Positions 8,536 to 18,729 of a stretch of 23,425 nt of DNA are shown here, in pieces (position 1 is the first letter of the stretch; each line of letters starts with the position of its first letter). Origin of the DNA: Oehlia diaphana (lineage: Eukaryota > Glomeromycota > Glomeromycetes > Glomerales > Glomeraceae). The notes under the pieces are model-generated. The model worked only from the letters and a program-made list of their open reading frames with translations, searched no databases and was not told where the DNA came from. The stretch spans positions 8,396 through 31,820 of the forward strand of contig QZLH01000444.1 in the NCBI GenBank assembly GCA_003833135.1, written 5' to 3'. Position numbers and translations under genes: made by a program.

Positions 8536-9700
8536 CAAGTGTTGAAGAATTTTAACATATGTGATGTTTTTAATAGAAAGATTTATAAACATTTCTTGAT
8601 ATTTTCTTTTTTTGTAAATTTCGGGTTAAAGAACGGAATGCAAAAATACATGTTACATTTCACAATAGATGTTGTCATACCATCAAAGTTTTTTTTTGAT
8701 AGATGTATAATAGAATATTAAAGCATAATACGTATAATACAATATGAGTCATTAATCAATGAATGTATACTTTATTTAGATTGAGTAAATTTACAAGTAA
8801 CTTCATATAAAATACTACTTAATGATCAATTAATTGTCCTTATAATATAATTATACGCGGTAATCTTTAATCTATCAAAATTTTGCACTTTAATATTATA
8901 CAACCCAATTATTTTTAAATCAATTAAAAAAAAAAATAAATATAATCTTTTACTCCTTTAAAAGTTTTTTTTATGATCGATTTTTTTTTTTTTTTTGTTA
9001 AAAAGGATTTTTGTTTAACGTGACAAAAATAATTTCTATATTAATGTACTGACTGTACTTTTCATAAATGTACGAAATTGGAAAAGAATGGTAATTTAAA
9101 ATTAGAATAAATTGTAATTAAATTAAGATTCATTATTGACTTATTGTACATCAAATATTTAATCACAAACATTTAAAAAAAAAAAATAGTACGAAAATTT
9201 TAACCTCAAATTGCTCATTCTTCCTATAATTTTATCAAATATAAATAATTTAAACCGGTCTAGCCAACTTTTAAAAATTAAATTATATTTAAAAATTTCA
9301 TATTTTCATAAATCAATGAATAATTATATCATTCAAATAAATTTAAAATTTTGTTAGATTTGAATTTCCCTTTGTTTGGAAATGAATTTCAGCTGTTGAT
9401 ATGACCTAGTATTAATCGATCAACTTTAATCTATTCCAATTTCCAATCTTCAATGATAAGTTTTTGAGAAAGATATTGTGAATCACTGGTCGAAGTGGGG
9501 GATGTGTCGGTCATTTTGAATACTGCGGGAATACTGCGGTGTCCAATAGAATTATGCATCCAATGCTGATTTCAATATTGGATGTCTAATAAAAATATCG
9601 GTCATTAAAATCCCACAATAACAAATAGATAAAAAAAGACCTGGATATTAGGTATTTTACAAATCTTGATATAAAAATACCGTATTTTAAAAATTTCAAG
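8536..9700. other. A/T-rich spacer with a small direct and inverted repeat
   Basis: Mostly plain A/T DNA. At 9509-9615 the phrase TCGGTCATT occurs twice. GAATACTGCGG is tandemly duplicated at about 9518-9539, and CATCCAAT...ATTGGATG forms an 8-bp-arm hairpin between about 9558 and 9585. This could be the remnant of a short element. No gene. Confidence 0.45.
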
Positions 9701-9709
9701 AAGGTATTA

Positions 9710-10190
9710 CACGGTGAAATTCGATAAACCGGATCTGTCGGTTTCACTAAAAATATCTGGTTTATCGGGATATCCGGTTTAGCGAAAAAATTTCGATATA
9801 TTGAAAATCTATTATACTGAATTTTTAAAAAATTTTCATACTAATAAAACTAATATACACTATAATTTAATTTTTTCATCTTAATTTTAAGTCATAGAGG
9901 TCATATAAAATATTTTAATTGAATATATAAGTAATACATAACTTCAGCCGGAATTAAGATTTTATAATTCCGGCCAAAATTAAGATTTACCTCATCACGT
10001 TACTTAAATTTTTATTGTATCGAATCATTTTTGCTATAGCTGGTTAGAAAATTGATCCGTTATAGCGAATATCGAGCTTTTACTAGTAAACTCCGGTATA
10101 TCGAACCTATTTTAATATACTCCAGCAAAAAAGTCCTGTTTAGGTCCAAATCCGGTTTATCGAAGATCCGGTTATCGAATTTCACTTGTG
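9710..10190. mobile_element. 481-bp pogo/Tc1-mariner-like MITE with TA flanks
   Basis: Left end CACGGTGAAATTCGATAAAC and right end (reverse complement) CACAAGTGAAATTCGATAAC form terminal inverted repeats of about 30 bp, flanked by TA at 9708-9709 and 10191-10192. Subterminal CGATAAACCGG, ATCGAACC and GCGAATATCGAG repeats are typical of pogo-type ends. It has no transposase; the minus-strand open frame 10060-10275 lies mostly in the repeat and is not a gene. A perfect CCGGAATTA/TAATTCCGG hairpin (about 9949-9974) sits inside and may be a nested insertion. The right end lies about 157 bp before the BTB-TLDc start codon, so it could influence that promoter. Confidence 0.7.
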
Positions 10191-10347
10191 TACTATAGTC
10201 CGATTTGGTCCGTGATATAACAAATGATGTAACCTTTAATTGTGTAACTAAGTTTGTGATAATATATATGGCCACAAATTATGTCATTACAATAAAAATT
10301 ATTGTTTTTTTTTCTTTCTTATTTTTTTTAAAAAAATACGTAAAATA

Positions 10348-11873
10348 ATGTCTGCTGAATTATTTTCCAAATTATTAAGCCAAAATTATATTGAACTTTT
10401 GGAAGATAATGAATATTATGATATTACAATTGAAGTTGGTGAAGATCCTAACGTAAAAATTTTTCGTGCTCACATGAATATTTTGTGTTACCGTTCTCCA
10501 TACTTACGACGAATATTAGCTTCCAATAAAAAGAACAACGATAACGTATTAGCTCATATTAAATTACCAAATATATCACCAGAAATTTTTCAAATTATTT
10601 TAAGGTAAGTTCTAATTTTTACAATCAAATTTACATTACTGCAAATATTTAATAATTAAATTTTTTTTTTTTTAATTATAGGTATATTTATGGTGGAATT
10701 CTTTTGTTGAATGGACAAGAAACTTTAAATATTCTCAATATATTGGTAGCTGCGGATAAGCTTCATCTTCAAGAACTAATTGATTATTTACAAAAATATT
10801 TAATTGAAAATAAGTCAGATTTGTTAGAACAACATTTTGGAATTACTCAACAAATTTCTTCACAATCTAATAATTTATTAGAACTTCAAGAATTTTGTAC
10901 AAATTTAATGGTTCAATCACCCGAAAAAATATTCAAATCTTTTGATTTCACCAAACTTACTGAAAAATCTTTAATTTCACTTATTAAAAATGATGATTTA
11001 CAAATGAAAGAAATCGAAGTGTGGGAACATGTATTAAGATGGGGTCTTGCACAAAATCCAACTCTCATTCCGGATCCTAAAACTTGGTCAGATGATGATT
11101 TCAAAACGATGAAAAATATTTTGAAACACTGTTTGCCTTTAATTAGATTTTTTAGTTTATCGTCTAGAGAATTCTCGCAAAAAGTTCGTCCATATCAAAA
11201 ACTCTTAGATCATCAATTATATGAAGATTTATTAAATTCTTATTTGGAACCTGGTGGTGTGTCAAAATACAACGTTTTACGCCCAAGAAAAATTAAGAAT
11301 GATGAAATTAAAATTGTTGATTCCCAAATTATTGATTCAAAAATTGTTGATTCTAATATTATTTCAACCGTTTCAAAATGGGTTAATAAAGTAGTTATAA
11401 ATGATGATAATTATGAGGAATTATATTTACCATACAAATTTGAATTATTATTAAGAGGAAGTCGAGATGGATTTACTCCTAAAAAATTTCATGAATTATG
11501 TGATGGCAAAGCTAAGACTGTTACGTTTATTAAAGTAAAAGGAAATGAAGAAATTCTTGGTGGATATAATCCTATGAAGTGGGAAACTACTGGCGGATGG
11601 TGTTATACTAATGAAAGTTTTATTTTTTCTTTTAAAAATAAGAATATTAAAGATGCAATTTTAAGTAATGTAATAGATTCAGAATATGCATTAGATTATA
11701 GCGATATATGTGGTCCAGCATTCGGCCAAGATCTTAACATAATTTCTGATAGAAATACTTTTTCTTTTAATGTAGCTTATTGTGATGAAGTGATGTATGA
11801 AAGAAATATAAGAAACACTAAAAATGAATTTTCGATAGAAGATTATGAAGTATTTCAAATAATAAGAAGCTAA
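10348..11873 (+). CDS. BTB-BACK-TLDc domain protein, two exons
   Basis: The gene joins 10348-10604 and 10682-11873. The 77-nt intron has donor GTAAGT and acceptor TTATAG. The split AG|G codon restores the BTB helix as ...IFQIILR-YIYGG..., giving 482 residues. Residues 15-130 are a BTB/POZ domain (YYDITIEVGEDPNVKIFRAH, then NILCYRSPYLRRIL). Residues 138-243 are BACK-like, with EVWEHVLRWG. Residues 310-481 are a TLDc domain (LLLRGSRDGFTPKKFHELC, then VTFIKVKGNEEILGGYNP, and FSF with a C-terminal YEVFQI). BTB proteins commonly bridge cullin-3 ligases to substrates and TLDc is linked to oxidative-stress protection. This architecture is strongly expanded in Rhizophagus. A 15-bp triplet repeat at 11313-11357 encodes IVDSQ/IIDSK/IVDSN in the linker. 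Substrate unknown. Confidence 0.92.
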
Positions 11874-11897
11874 CTAAATATAGATATTTTCTTGTTA

Positions 11898-11903
11898 AAT
11901 AAA
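11898..11903 (+). terminator. AATAAA polyadenylation-like signal
   Basis: AATAAA lies 25 nt after the stop of the BTB-TLDc gene, a suitable place for 3' end formation. Such strings are frequent by chance in A/T-rich DNA. Confidence 0.35.
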
Positions 11904-13986
11904 AATACAAAACTGAAGTTCCATATATATGAGACATCTTGGCTTCTTTTTGATAATTATTAATCACGTTATTCACGTTTGTTTTTTTTTTTGTTAAAGA
12001 CAAAACCAAATTAATATTTATAAAGGATATAATGATAATGCTGTTACATTTTTATAAATGAAATTCTTGGTAGTGGATTTAGCATTTTAGAGATTTAAAA
12101 ATTTATTGAGATGTTGAATTAATAATTCGTATTTATTAATTTGTACTTATTAAATATTCTAATAATATGAATAATATGGAATATAAATTTTGTTTTCTTT
12201 TACGCGTTTTTCCTCTTTTTTAGCTCAAACTTTATTCTTTAGAGATAAAACAATTTTAATCCAGTGTTTATCGTTTTCTTAATTTAATTTGAAACTCCAA
12301 AATTTTTTTTTCATCATCTTTTTTTTTTCTTAGCCATTAATATACCTAGAAAAAAAATTAAATTTTATACCAAATTTCTCATTTTAATTCTCTTGTATCT
12401 CAAGATTATATGAAAAATTATTTGATATGTGAAAGAATTCCATCATTTTTTAACATCAGTTGATAATACTTTTCTATGTGAACGAAATATTTTATGTAAG
12501 GGTCGTTGCCAACTTCAATAATAATATCATATAATATTCAAAATTTCTAGTAACCTTGGGAACAATATAATTTTGATAAAAATTTATCATCATACATTAT
12601 AGTCAGTATCATTAAAAAAAGAAACACGGAAATTTATATAATTTATATATTGTATGGTAATTTCATTTAAGTTCCACAAATTTTTGATTTAGTAAAAATT
12701 TATTAATCATGAAAAAAAAAAAAAAACTCTCAAAAGTTGGTTTGATGATGTAATATAGATTTGAATATAAGGAATATAATTTCATTATTTAGCATCATAA
12801 GTAAGCTTTATTTAAATTTTTATAAATTCATTTTCATGCTATTTTTTAATCCATTTTATAAGCTTTATTTAAACTTTTCCTATAAAATTTCATCTACTGT
12901 GCACCATATTTTTTATTCCACTTAATCATGTATTATTAATATTCCTAATAATAACGGTTTATGGGTTTTTTCATGTTAGAATTTGAATTGTCTGAGACTT
13001 TCATACTTAACAAATTCTGAACATAAAAAAAATTTTGGATGACAAATTTGACTATTTTTTAGATGTTTTAATTGTTTTATAAAATACTTGAACAGTTCAA
13101 GTTATTTTTTATAGCATTTTTCAGAATATTCCTTTTATGGGACTTCTGGCATTTTTTATATGTAATTTCTTTTTTTTTTCTTAGTAAATAACAAGCATAT
13201 TGATACTATTATTTTACTAAATTAAAATATTATTGCTTTTTAAAACTTATAGAATATATTATATTATGACAGTTTTTTTTTACTTTTTTCTTTAAGACAG
13301 GGAGGGCGGAATTTAACTATTTAACTATTTTATTAAAAGGTTAATAATAGAATAATATGTTTTATTAAATTTAAATGGCAAACAAATTTCCTAATACTGA
13401 CAAATTATGAATCTGTTCAAGAAATAAATGTTTTGATTAATATTTTAATCTATTAGAATGATGGATTTTAAATTAAAAATATTTTTTTGATACAAATTGA
13501 CATATAAATAATACAAAAATTATAATTTAAAAATCAATTAGACTGTGACATATATTAGCTAATATTATTTTAATATAGCATCTAATTCCAACTCAGGTAA
13601 GATTTTTGATCCCATTACAATCAATCACTTTCTTTACAAGTTGTGTCACCAGTCACCATTAAGATGCTCATATTAGCAAATATGTGTCATTGCTCTTATA
13701 TTGTAATTTTATAATAATTTATGTTTTTTATGCCATAAAAATAAATTTAAAATTGTTTCAAAACAAAAATATTTATCTGTGACAACATTGATTAAAATTT
13801 TATAACTTGAATAAAAAATTAACACAATTAATTTTAGTAAAATAACTAAAGTTGTGCTAATATAGTAATTCATCTTTAAAGATGACTCATAATAATATTG
13901 ATCGTATACAACACAAAAATTACACAAAAGAAATATTATAAAAGGAGATGATATCTTTGAAGTAAAATTTTCAATAAAATAATTTT
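11904..13986. other. Long A/T-rich spacer, no gene seen
   Basis: About 2 kb of A/T-rich DNA without a convincing reading frame on either strand. Only short homopolymers and a small tandem TTTAACTAT (about 13312-13330) were noticed. The open frame at 13709-13927 (minus) is Ile/Leu/Tyr low complexity and has no coding character. Confidence 0.5.
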
Positions 13987-14250
13987 ACAAACTCACGCTC
14001 ATTAACTACCTCCCATCCAACGAATTACACTCTTTATATAACGATACTGACACATCACTCCGACATTTTTACGACTCGTATTAACATACCGGACACATCC
14101 CTCCAACATTTTATACAAACTCACGCTCATTAACTACCTCCCATCCAACAAATTACACTCTTTATAACGATACTGAAACATCCCTCCGACATTTTACGAC
14201 TCGTATTAACATACACATACCTCCAACATTTACGACTCATATTAACATAC
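13987..14250. repeat. 128-bp tandem duplication upstream of the zinc-knuckle gene
   Basis: A block starting ACAAACTCACGCTCATTAAC at 13987 is repeated at 14115 (128-bp period), and a third partial copy of its end (CCTCCAACATTTACGACTC) closes the array near 14219. Inside each unit, CTCC(A/G)ACATTTTACGACTCRT recurs as a subrepeat. The array ends about 140 bp before the next ATG and is C-rich on the plus strand, unlike its surroundings. It may carry promoter elements. Confidence 0.75.
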
Positions 14251-14389
14251 TATCACGTGACGAAAGAGAAATTAAATTCTTTATGATCTCCAACTTCTAT
14301 ACTGATATCTTTAATTACTTCTTCGCTCACATCAACCATTTCCTTTGTTCTTTTTTCCATATCTTCTTCAATAATTAATTATTGCAAAT

Positions 14390-15262
14390 ATGAAAATTAA
14401 TTCGTTTATAAGTGCAAGAAATAAATTTAAAAGTGGTCAAAACGTTGAAAGTTGGGAATTAAGTCATGATAACGATAAAATACTTATTTGTAAAAAATGT
14501 AATGAAATTACGTGTATAGGATGTGAAGAACCGTTAATGTCTAAGATAAAAAGATTGTATTACAAAATTAAGAATAATTTATTAATTTATAAAAAGGATG
14601 AGAAATATGAATGTGAATGGGATTGTAGAGATGATAATAATGAATGGGATTGTAGTGATGATAATAATGAATGGGGTTGTAGTGATGATAATAATGAATG
14701 GGGTTGTAGTGATGATAATAATGAATGGGATTGTGGTGATGAATGGGATTATAATAATGGAAAAATAGAATTGAGAAATATGGGAAAAATTTTTGAGAAA
14801 ATAATGTTAAAAAGTATTAATGAAATAATTTTTATTAATAATTTAGAATGTAATAATAATGATGTGATTGATGTACCATTAGAAATTATTAGATATAGTC
14901 AAAGAAAAATTAATCCATTATTTAAAGGAAGAGGATTAATTAGGAAGAGTATATATGAAACGGTTAATGAATTGAAAAATAAGGAAATAAAATATGGAAA
15001 TGAATTACCAATAATAGAAATATGTGTTTATGAAGGAAAGGTTTGGTCAATGGATAATAGAAGATTATATTGTTTAAAGGAGGTGTTTGATGGAAAAGAA
15101 ATTATTAAATGTAAAAATAGAAAAGTAAATAATAATTTTTTGAGAAAACGTAAACAGGCGTTAATAGAAAATGAAGAAAAGGATCATGATTGGTATGATA
15201 TAAAAATTGATATTTATGCAAAAGGAATATTCTTTAACAACGATTATGATTTGTATTATTAA
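14390..15262 (+). CDS. Zinc-knuckle, minisatellite and ParB/sulfiredoxin-like 'DNRRL' protein
   Basis: Intronless, 290 residues. A cysteine knuckle CxxC-x4-CxxC (C34, C37, C42, C45 in ICKKCNEITCIGC) is followed by a basic segment. Next comes a Trp/Cys/Asp repeat DDNNEW(D/G)CS (about residues 75-120) encoded by five 27-bp units. The C-terminal region, about 160-245, reads IIRYSQRKINPLFKGRGLI ... YETVNELKN ... ELPIIEICVYEGKVWSMDNR followed by RLYCLKEVF. Proteins with a 'YSQ.sI.p.F.dGr.i..ti..L..g...lP.I.V...g..ws.DNRRL' pattern are known from bacteria, plants and fungi and are assigned a ParB/sulfiredoxin-like fold, sometimes in toxin or nucleic-acid contexts. I base the assignment on that pattern alone. 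The biochemical role is unknown. The combination with a knuckle and repeat is unusual. The 128-bp array upstream may hold its promoter. Confidence 0.75.
   Translation: MKINSFISARNKFKSGQNVESWELSHDNDKILICKKCNEITCIGCEEPLMSKIKRLYYKIKNNLLIYKKDEKYECEWDCRDDNNEWDCSDDNNEWGCSDDNNEWGCSDDNNEWDCGDEWDYNNGKIELRNMGKIFEKIMLKSINEIIFINNLECNNNDVIDVPLEIIRYSQRKINPLFKGRGLIRKSIYETVNELKNKEIKYGNELPIIEICVYEGKVWSMDNRRLYCLKEVFDGKEIIKCKNRKVNNNFLRKRKQALIENEEKDHDWYDIKIDIYAKGIFFNNDYDLYY
14614..14760 (+). repeat. 27-bp in-frame coding minisatellite, five units
   Basis: Units starting TGAATGGG(A/G)TTGTAGTG lie at 14614, 14641, 14668, 14695 and 14722. The last is followed by a shortened GATGAATGGGATTATAATAA. The period of 27 adds nine residues (NEWDCSDDN) per copy, so length changes keep the frame. 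Regular Trp and Cys spacing may support stacking or metal binding; this is speculative. Confidence 0.85.
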
Positions 15263-15362
15263 TATAATATTCTTTAATAACAATAATGATTTGTATTATT
15301 AATATAATATAATAATTCTTTAACAACAATAATGATTTGTATTATTAATATAATATAATAAT
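15229..15362. repeat. Triplicated 3' end of the DNRRL-protein gene
   Basis: The end of the coding region, ATTCTTTAACAACGATTATG... including the TAA, recurs as near-copies starting at 15269 and 15315 (spacings 40 and 46). Each copy contains GATTTGTATTATTAATATAA. The first copy is coding (IFFNNDYDLYY-stop); the others follow the stop. This is a recent tandem duplication, so the stop and 3' UTR signals are present in several copies. Confidence 0.8.
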
Positions 15363-16111
15363 TTTAATAAAATGGATTATAAAAAATTTTATTATGTACT
15401 AGCCTTGCGTCGGGATATCTGATATATATTAATTGCATATTATAGTGTTTGTATTGAAAAGAACATTCTGATTTACATATACAATACTAAATTTTGTATA
15501 ATAAAAATTATAGGTTCCAGCTTCCATTTGAAAGAACTTCGAACGTAATAACACTTCTTTTTTTATTTTTCTTTAACGAACGTATTACTAACGTTCATTA
15601 TCTTCTATTTTTTAGGTCCCGTTAAATAAAATAAAAAATTTAAGAAGGCGAAAAAAAGTCTAAGAAGAGGTTCTGAAAGGTAGTCAATACCCTCAGAGTA
15701 AATTTTTTTATATAGAAAAATTCTTTTACACATTAAAAAATTTTTTGCACGTTAAGAAAAGACTAATTTATTAGTATAATACAACTATCTATATTCGAAT
15801 GATATGAATTATATTTACAATATTTACAATACAATAATGTGTAGTGTATTTACAATAACTTGATATAAATAAATATTATAATATTAAACAAATGTTGCAG
15901 GATTATAGAATTTATAGTTTATATGTTTACAGGCTCATCACAAAATCAATTCTGAAAAATTTACAAAAATTTCATCGTCACCAAGAATACCATCATACGA
16001 ATGTATAATTACAGAGATTATATCATAGTAATCTATTAATTTCCATCAATAAAAAAATTTAATTAATTTTTTTAAATTCTTAATTAAAATTTTTCTTTTT
16101 TAATCCAAAAA
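15363..16111. other. Spacer, no gene seen
   Basis: A/T-rich DNA with a small palindrome GAACGTATTACTAACGTTC at about 15578-15596 and a purine-rich patch at 15630-15690. No frame with coding character. Confidence 0.45.
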
Positions 16112-16345
16112 ATGCCGAAAATTTGGGATAACGAAAACTTTAATTCTAAACAATTCCAATAATTCTAACAATTCTAATAATTCTAATAATTCTAATAATT
16201 CTAACAATTCAAATAATTCTAACGATTCAAATAAAGAAGAACAATTATCAAATCATTGTTACAAAAGTTTTTTTTTAAAAAATAAAAAAAAAATCCTAAT
16301 AAAAAAAACATCCGAGCTTTTACTGACGATCTATCGTTAAAAAAA
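16112..16345 (+). pseudogene. Decayed Asn/Ser-repeat reading frame
   Basis: An ATG at 16112 starts MPKIWDNENFNSK. One extra base then breaks the frame from a long Asn/Asn/Ser repeat (AATTCTAAT units, about 16150-16225) that continues NDSNKEEQLSNHCYKSFF and stops near 16336-16338. Downstream A-runs create further frame slips. It looks like a gene with a simple-repeat N-terminal region that was lost through homopolymer and repeat slippage. A sequencing error in the homopolymers is the alternative. Family not recognised. Confidence 0.3.
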
Positions 16346-16920
16346 AAAAAGAATTGTTAAAAATGAATAAAAAAAAATTACTAAATGAAAACAAATTCTG
16401 ATCCATTGTAAAAAAAAAAAAAAATAAATGCCTATTGTTATCGGGGAGATACAATATGATCAAAAAAATCAAAAAAAAATTATCATCGGGGACATACAAT
16501 ATGATCGAAAAAAAAAATATCATCAAAAAAAAATTTACCGAAGCTGTAAAAAAAAAAAGTCCCTCTGGCCTATTGTTATCGGAATAAAAAAAAATTTGAA
16601 AAATGCTTACTAAAAAATTTAAGAAAAATCGGTAAAAAAAATCTATATAAATAAGAAAATATCGATAAAAATTACTAAAACTAATAAAAAGGAAGAGAAT
16701 ATTAGAAAATTACTAAATGAAATTATTATCTATAAAGACAAAAAAAATTACTAAAACTAAAATAGAAAAGAAATTAGTAATAAGAAAAATACTAAAAGAG
16801 AGAAAATTATCGCAAAAAAAAAAAAAAAATTAAAATTAAAATAATAAAAAATAAAAAATACTAAAAAAATAAAATTCTTAGAATTTAATGGTATTTTAAT
16901 ATATGAATTAAAAATAAATA
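16346..16920 (+). other. A-rich stretch with a duplicated 30-bp phrase
   Basis: Plus-strand purine-rich DNA full of A8-A13 runs. The phrase TATCGGGGAGATACAATATG (about 16439) is echoed by ATCATCGGGGACATACAATA (about 16482), and CCTATTGTTATCGG occurs at about 16431 and 16569. The open frame at 16428-16613 reads a Lys-rich IxIGxIQYD repeat. It is probably low complexity or a decayed coding region, not a functional gene. Confidence 0.35.
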
Positions 16921-17435
16921 AAGGAATAAACTAAAATCGGTTTTTAAAAACTATAAACTATTTAGAAAAAAATAAATATTAGTAACCGAATATTTCCGGT
17001 CAACCCGAATGCTGGTCAACCTCCCTATTGATTGTTGTATCAGTTCTTTACGCTTAAAAATATTAAGCAATTTATGTAATTAGGTAGCAGAAGGTTTATT
17101 AGTGTATAATTAAACAATATATCAAAATTATGCGATCAGACGTGTAGTATAACACTGTACGTCGGCATATACTTCCAAACACGAATAAAGGATTTTACTT
17201 AATAAAAATTGTCAATATACAACAGTGATAACCTTTTATAAGTTATAACTTTAAATAAAAACTTTATTTCTTCCCTAAATGATGCATTTATAATAAATTA
17301 TACATATACTAATAAATTCAACATAAGATATTGAACATGTAGTCCTATTATACATAATAGATATATGTTGATCATGTTCGACATGTTAATCATCAATTTC
17401 GGAGTGGCACATGATGATCACATGACACAATCAAT
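16921..17435. other. Spacer, no gene seen
   Basis: A/T-rich with a somewhat higher G+C patch at about 16980-17040 containing GGTCAACC twice. Nothing else recognised. Confidence 0.45.
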
Positions 17436-17712
17436 CTAACCAAAATGAATATTTTTTTAACTATAATATAGAAAGCTAAAAGAAATAAAAAAACCTATAT
17501 TATTCCGGAATAGACAGGAGCAGACGAACCGCACATTACACAATTCACAATTATTATTTATACAGGAACGATTAAATTTCAGTGACAATAAATGATCGAC
17601 GTTCATGCTTGAACTTACCAATCAAAATTTCTTTTAGCCATAATAATATAGAGACGCTATAATAAATCATCCGCAGACGTACCACATTGCACAATTCAAA
17701 TTATTTATACAG
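17436..17712. repeat. Diverged direct duplication, about 120 bp per copy
   Basis: Copy one (about 17436-17562) and copy two (about 17616-17712) share the order ACCAA...AAAAT, TATAATATAGA, CAGACG(A/T)ACC, CACATT(A/G)CACAATTCA and ATTATTTATACAG. The spacer between them is unrelated. Likely an old tandem duplication with deletions. Confidence 0.6.
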
Positions 17713-17918
17713 AGGGTAGTCTAAACATGACTGAATTTTTTTTAGTTATATAGATTTTGCTAGATTTTAATAAAGTTTTTTATTAAATAACAAATAAGTT
17801 CAATTAACTCATTATCCAGTAAAAATAAATTAGTTTATTGCTTTGTTTCAGATATATTAATTAATAATAATTTCATATTTTATCATCGATAGATTATTAT
17901 TAAATTTCACTTATTACA

Positions 17919-18351
17919 ATGTTAAAAAGTAGGAAGTATTTCAAGTCGAAAGATTGAATAGCAGCATCAGAAAAGGAAAAAGGTTGAGAAACAAAGTTAA
18001 AGAAGAGGTATATTACGTTTGTGGACGGAGTATTTCGTTATCAAATTTAAAAAGACAAGAAAATGTGTGTGGACAAAAACATAAAATAAGAAGGAAAACT
18101 TGAAATTATGGAAAATTTCAGCGTATTGGTATAACAACTAAAGGAGTGAGTTGTGAGTTAAACAAAAATATGGTGAATATTGTTATAAAGAAACGAGGAT
18201 ATGTAAAAGAAAATTCAACTGGAAATTTTATAAATAAAAAAGAATATATAATTATTAATCCAATAATAAATGTTAATATAAACATCGGAGGAGGATGCGT
18301 ATGATTGGATATATTTGGTGTAATGAAATGATAGAACATAAAATTTTAGGA
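17919..18351 (+). pseudogene. Decayed hypothetical gene with C2H2-like finger
   Basis: An ATG at 17919 opens MLKSRKYFKSKD before a stop. A second frame, open from 17933, gives a basic region (RLNSSIRKGKRLRNKVKEEV) and a finger-like VCGRSISLSNLKRQENVCG, then meets TGA at 18101-18103. The same frame resumes for 66 codons (NYGKFQRIGITTKGVSCELN ... INVNINIGGGCV) to TGA at 18302-18304. A GTATGA...TTTTAG intron could begin at 18299 and end at 18351. So there is one frameshift and one in-frame stop within about 430 nt of coding-like sequence. The stretch differs from neighbouring spacer by its mixed codons. Gene family unknown. Confidence 0.4.
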
Positions 18352-18413
18352 AATCACATTTTGAAATGGCAGGTGGTCACAATGGTATCGAAAATTTTTT
18401 GTACATAGAAAAT

Positions 18414-18490
18414 CATTGTCAGAACATTTCCTGAATGCCATTTCCTGAATATATTAATTTTCCAAACTGGCAATTTCCTGAAATCCCAAT
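18414..18490 (+). repeat. Dispersed 'cattgtc...ttcctgaatgcc' repeat, partial copy
   Basis: CATTGTCAGAACATTTCCTG and the following 20 bases match the sequence at 22888-22929 in the same direction. A further short relative lies at 19578-19620 (GCCATTGTCCCC... TTTCCTGAAATTCCAATTTC). It is part of a repeat family built from TTTCC(C)GAATTCC-type phrases. Confidence 0.55.
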
Positions 18491-18729
18491 AAAAAAAAAT
18501 TCTGGAAAAAAATTCCGATAAATGATCATTTTTCTAGTTTTATTCCGAAGAAGCTCAGACACGTGTATATATAGCAATAAACTGTATTTTTTAAAATTTA
18601 CTACATATTAGTCTATAAAATATTGCGTCATAATTCAATATATCTATTCAAATAAAGAGATCAGATGAAGACGATATTATTAAAAAATTTTAAAAGTGTG
18701 CCATAACATTTATTGGAATTGAAGTTAAC

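Noticed and set aside
8219..8592. Three overlapping minus-strand frames spelling YIILYITYM repeats
   Set aside because: They arise because the 27-bp tandem unit is a multiple of three and lacks stops on that strand; there is no independent coding signal.
10060..10275. 71-residue minus-strand frame
   Set aside because: Mostly within the terminal repeat of the pogo-like MITE; no domain or splice context.
18118..18339. 73-residue minus-strand frame
   Set aside because: Opposite strand of the decayed finger-like gene, which has better coding character on plus.
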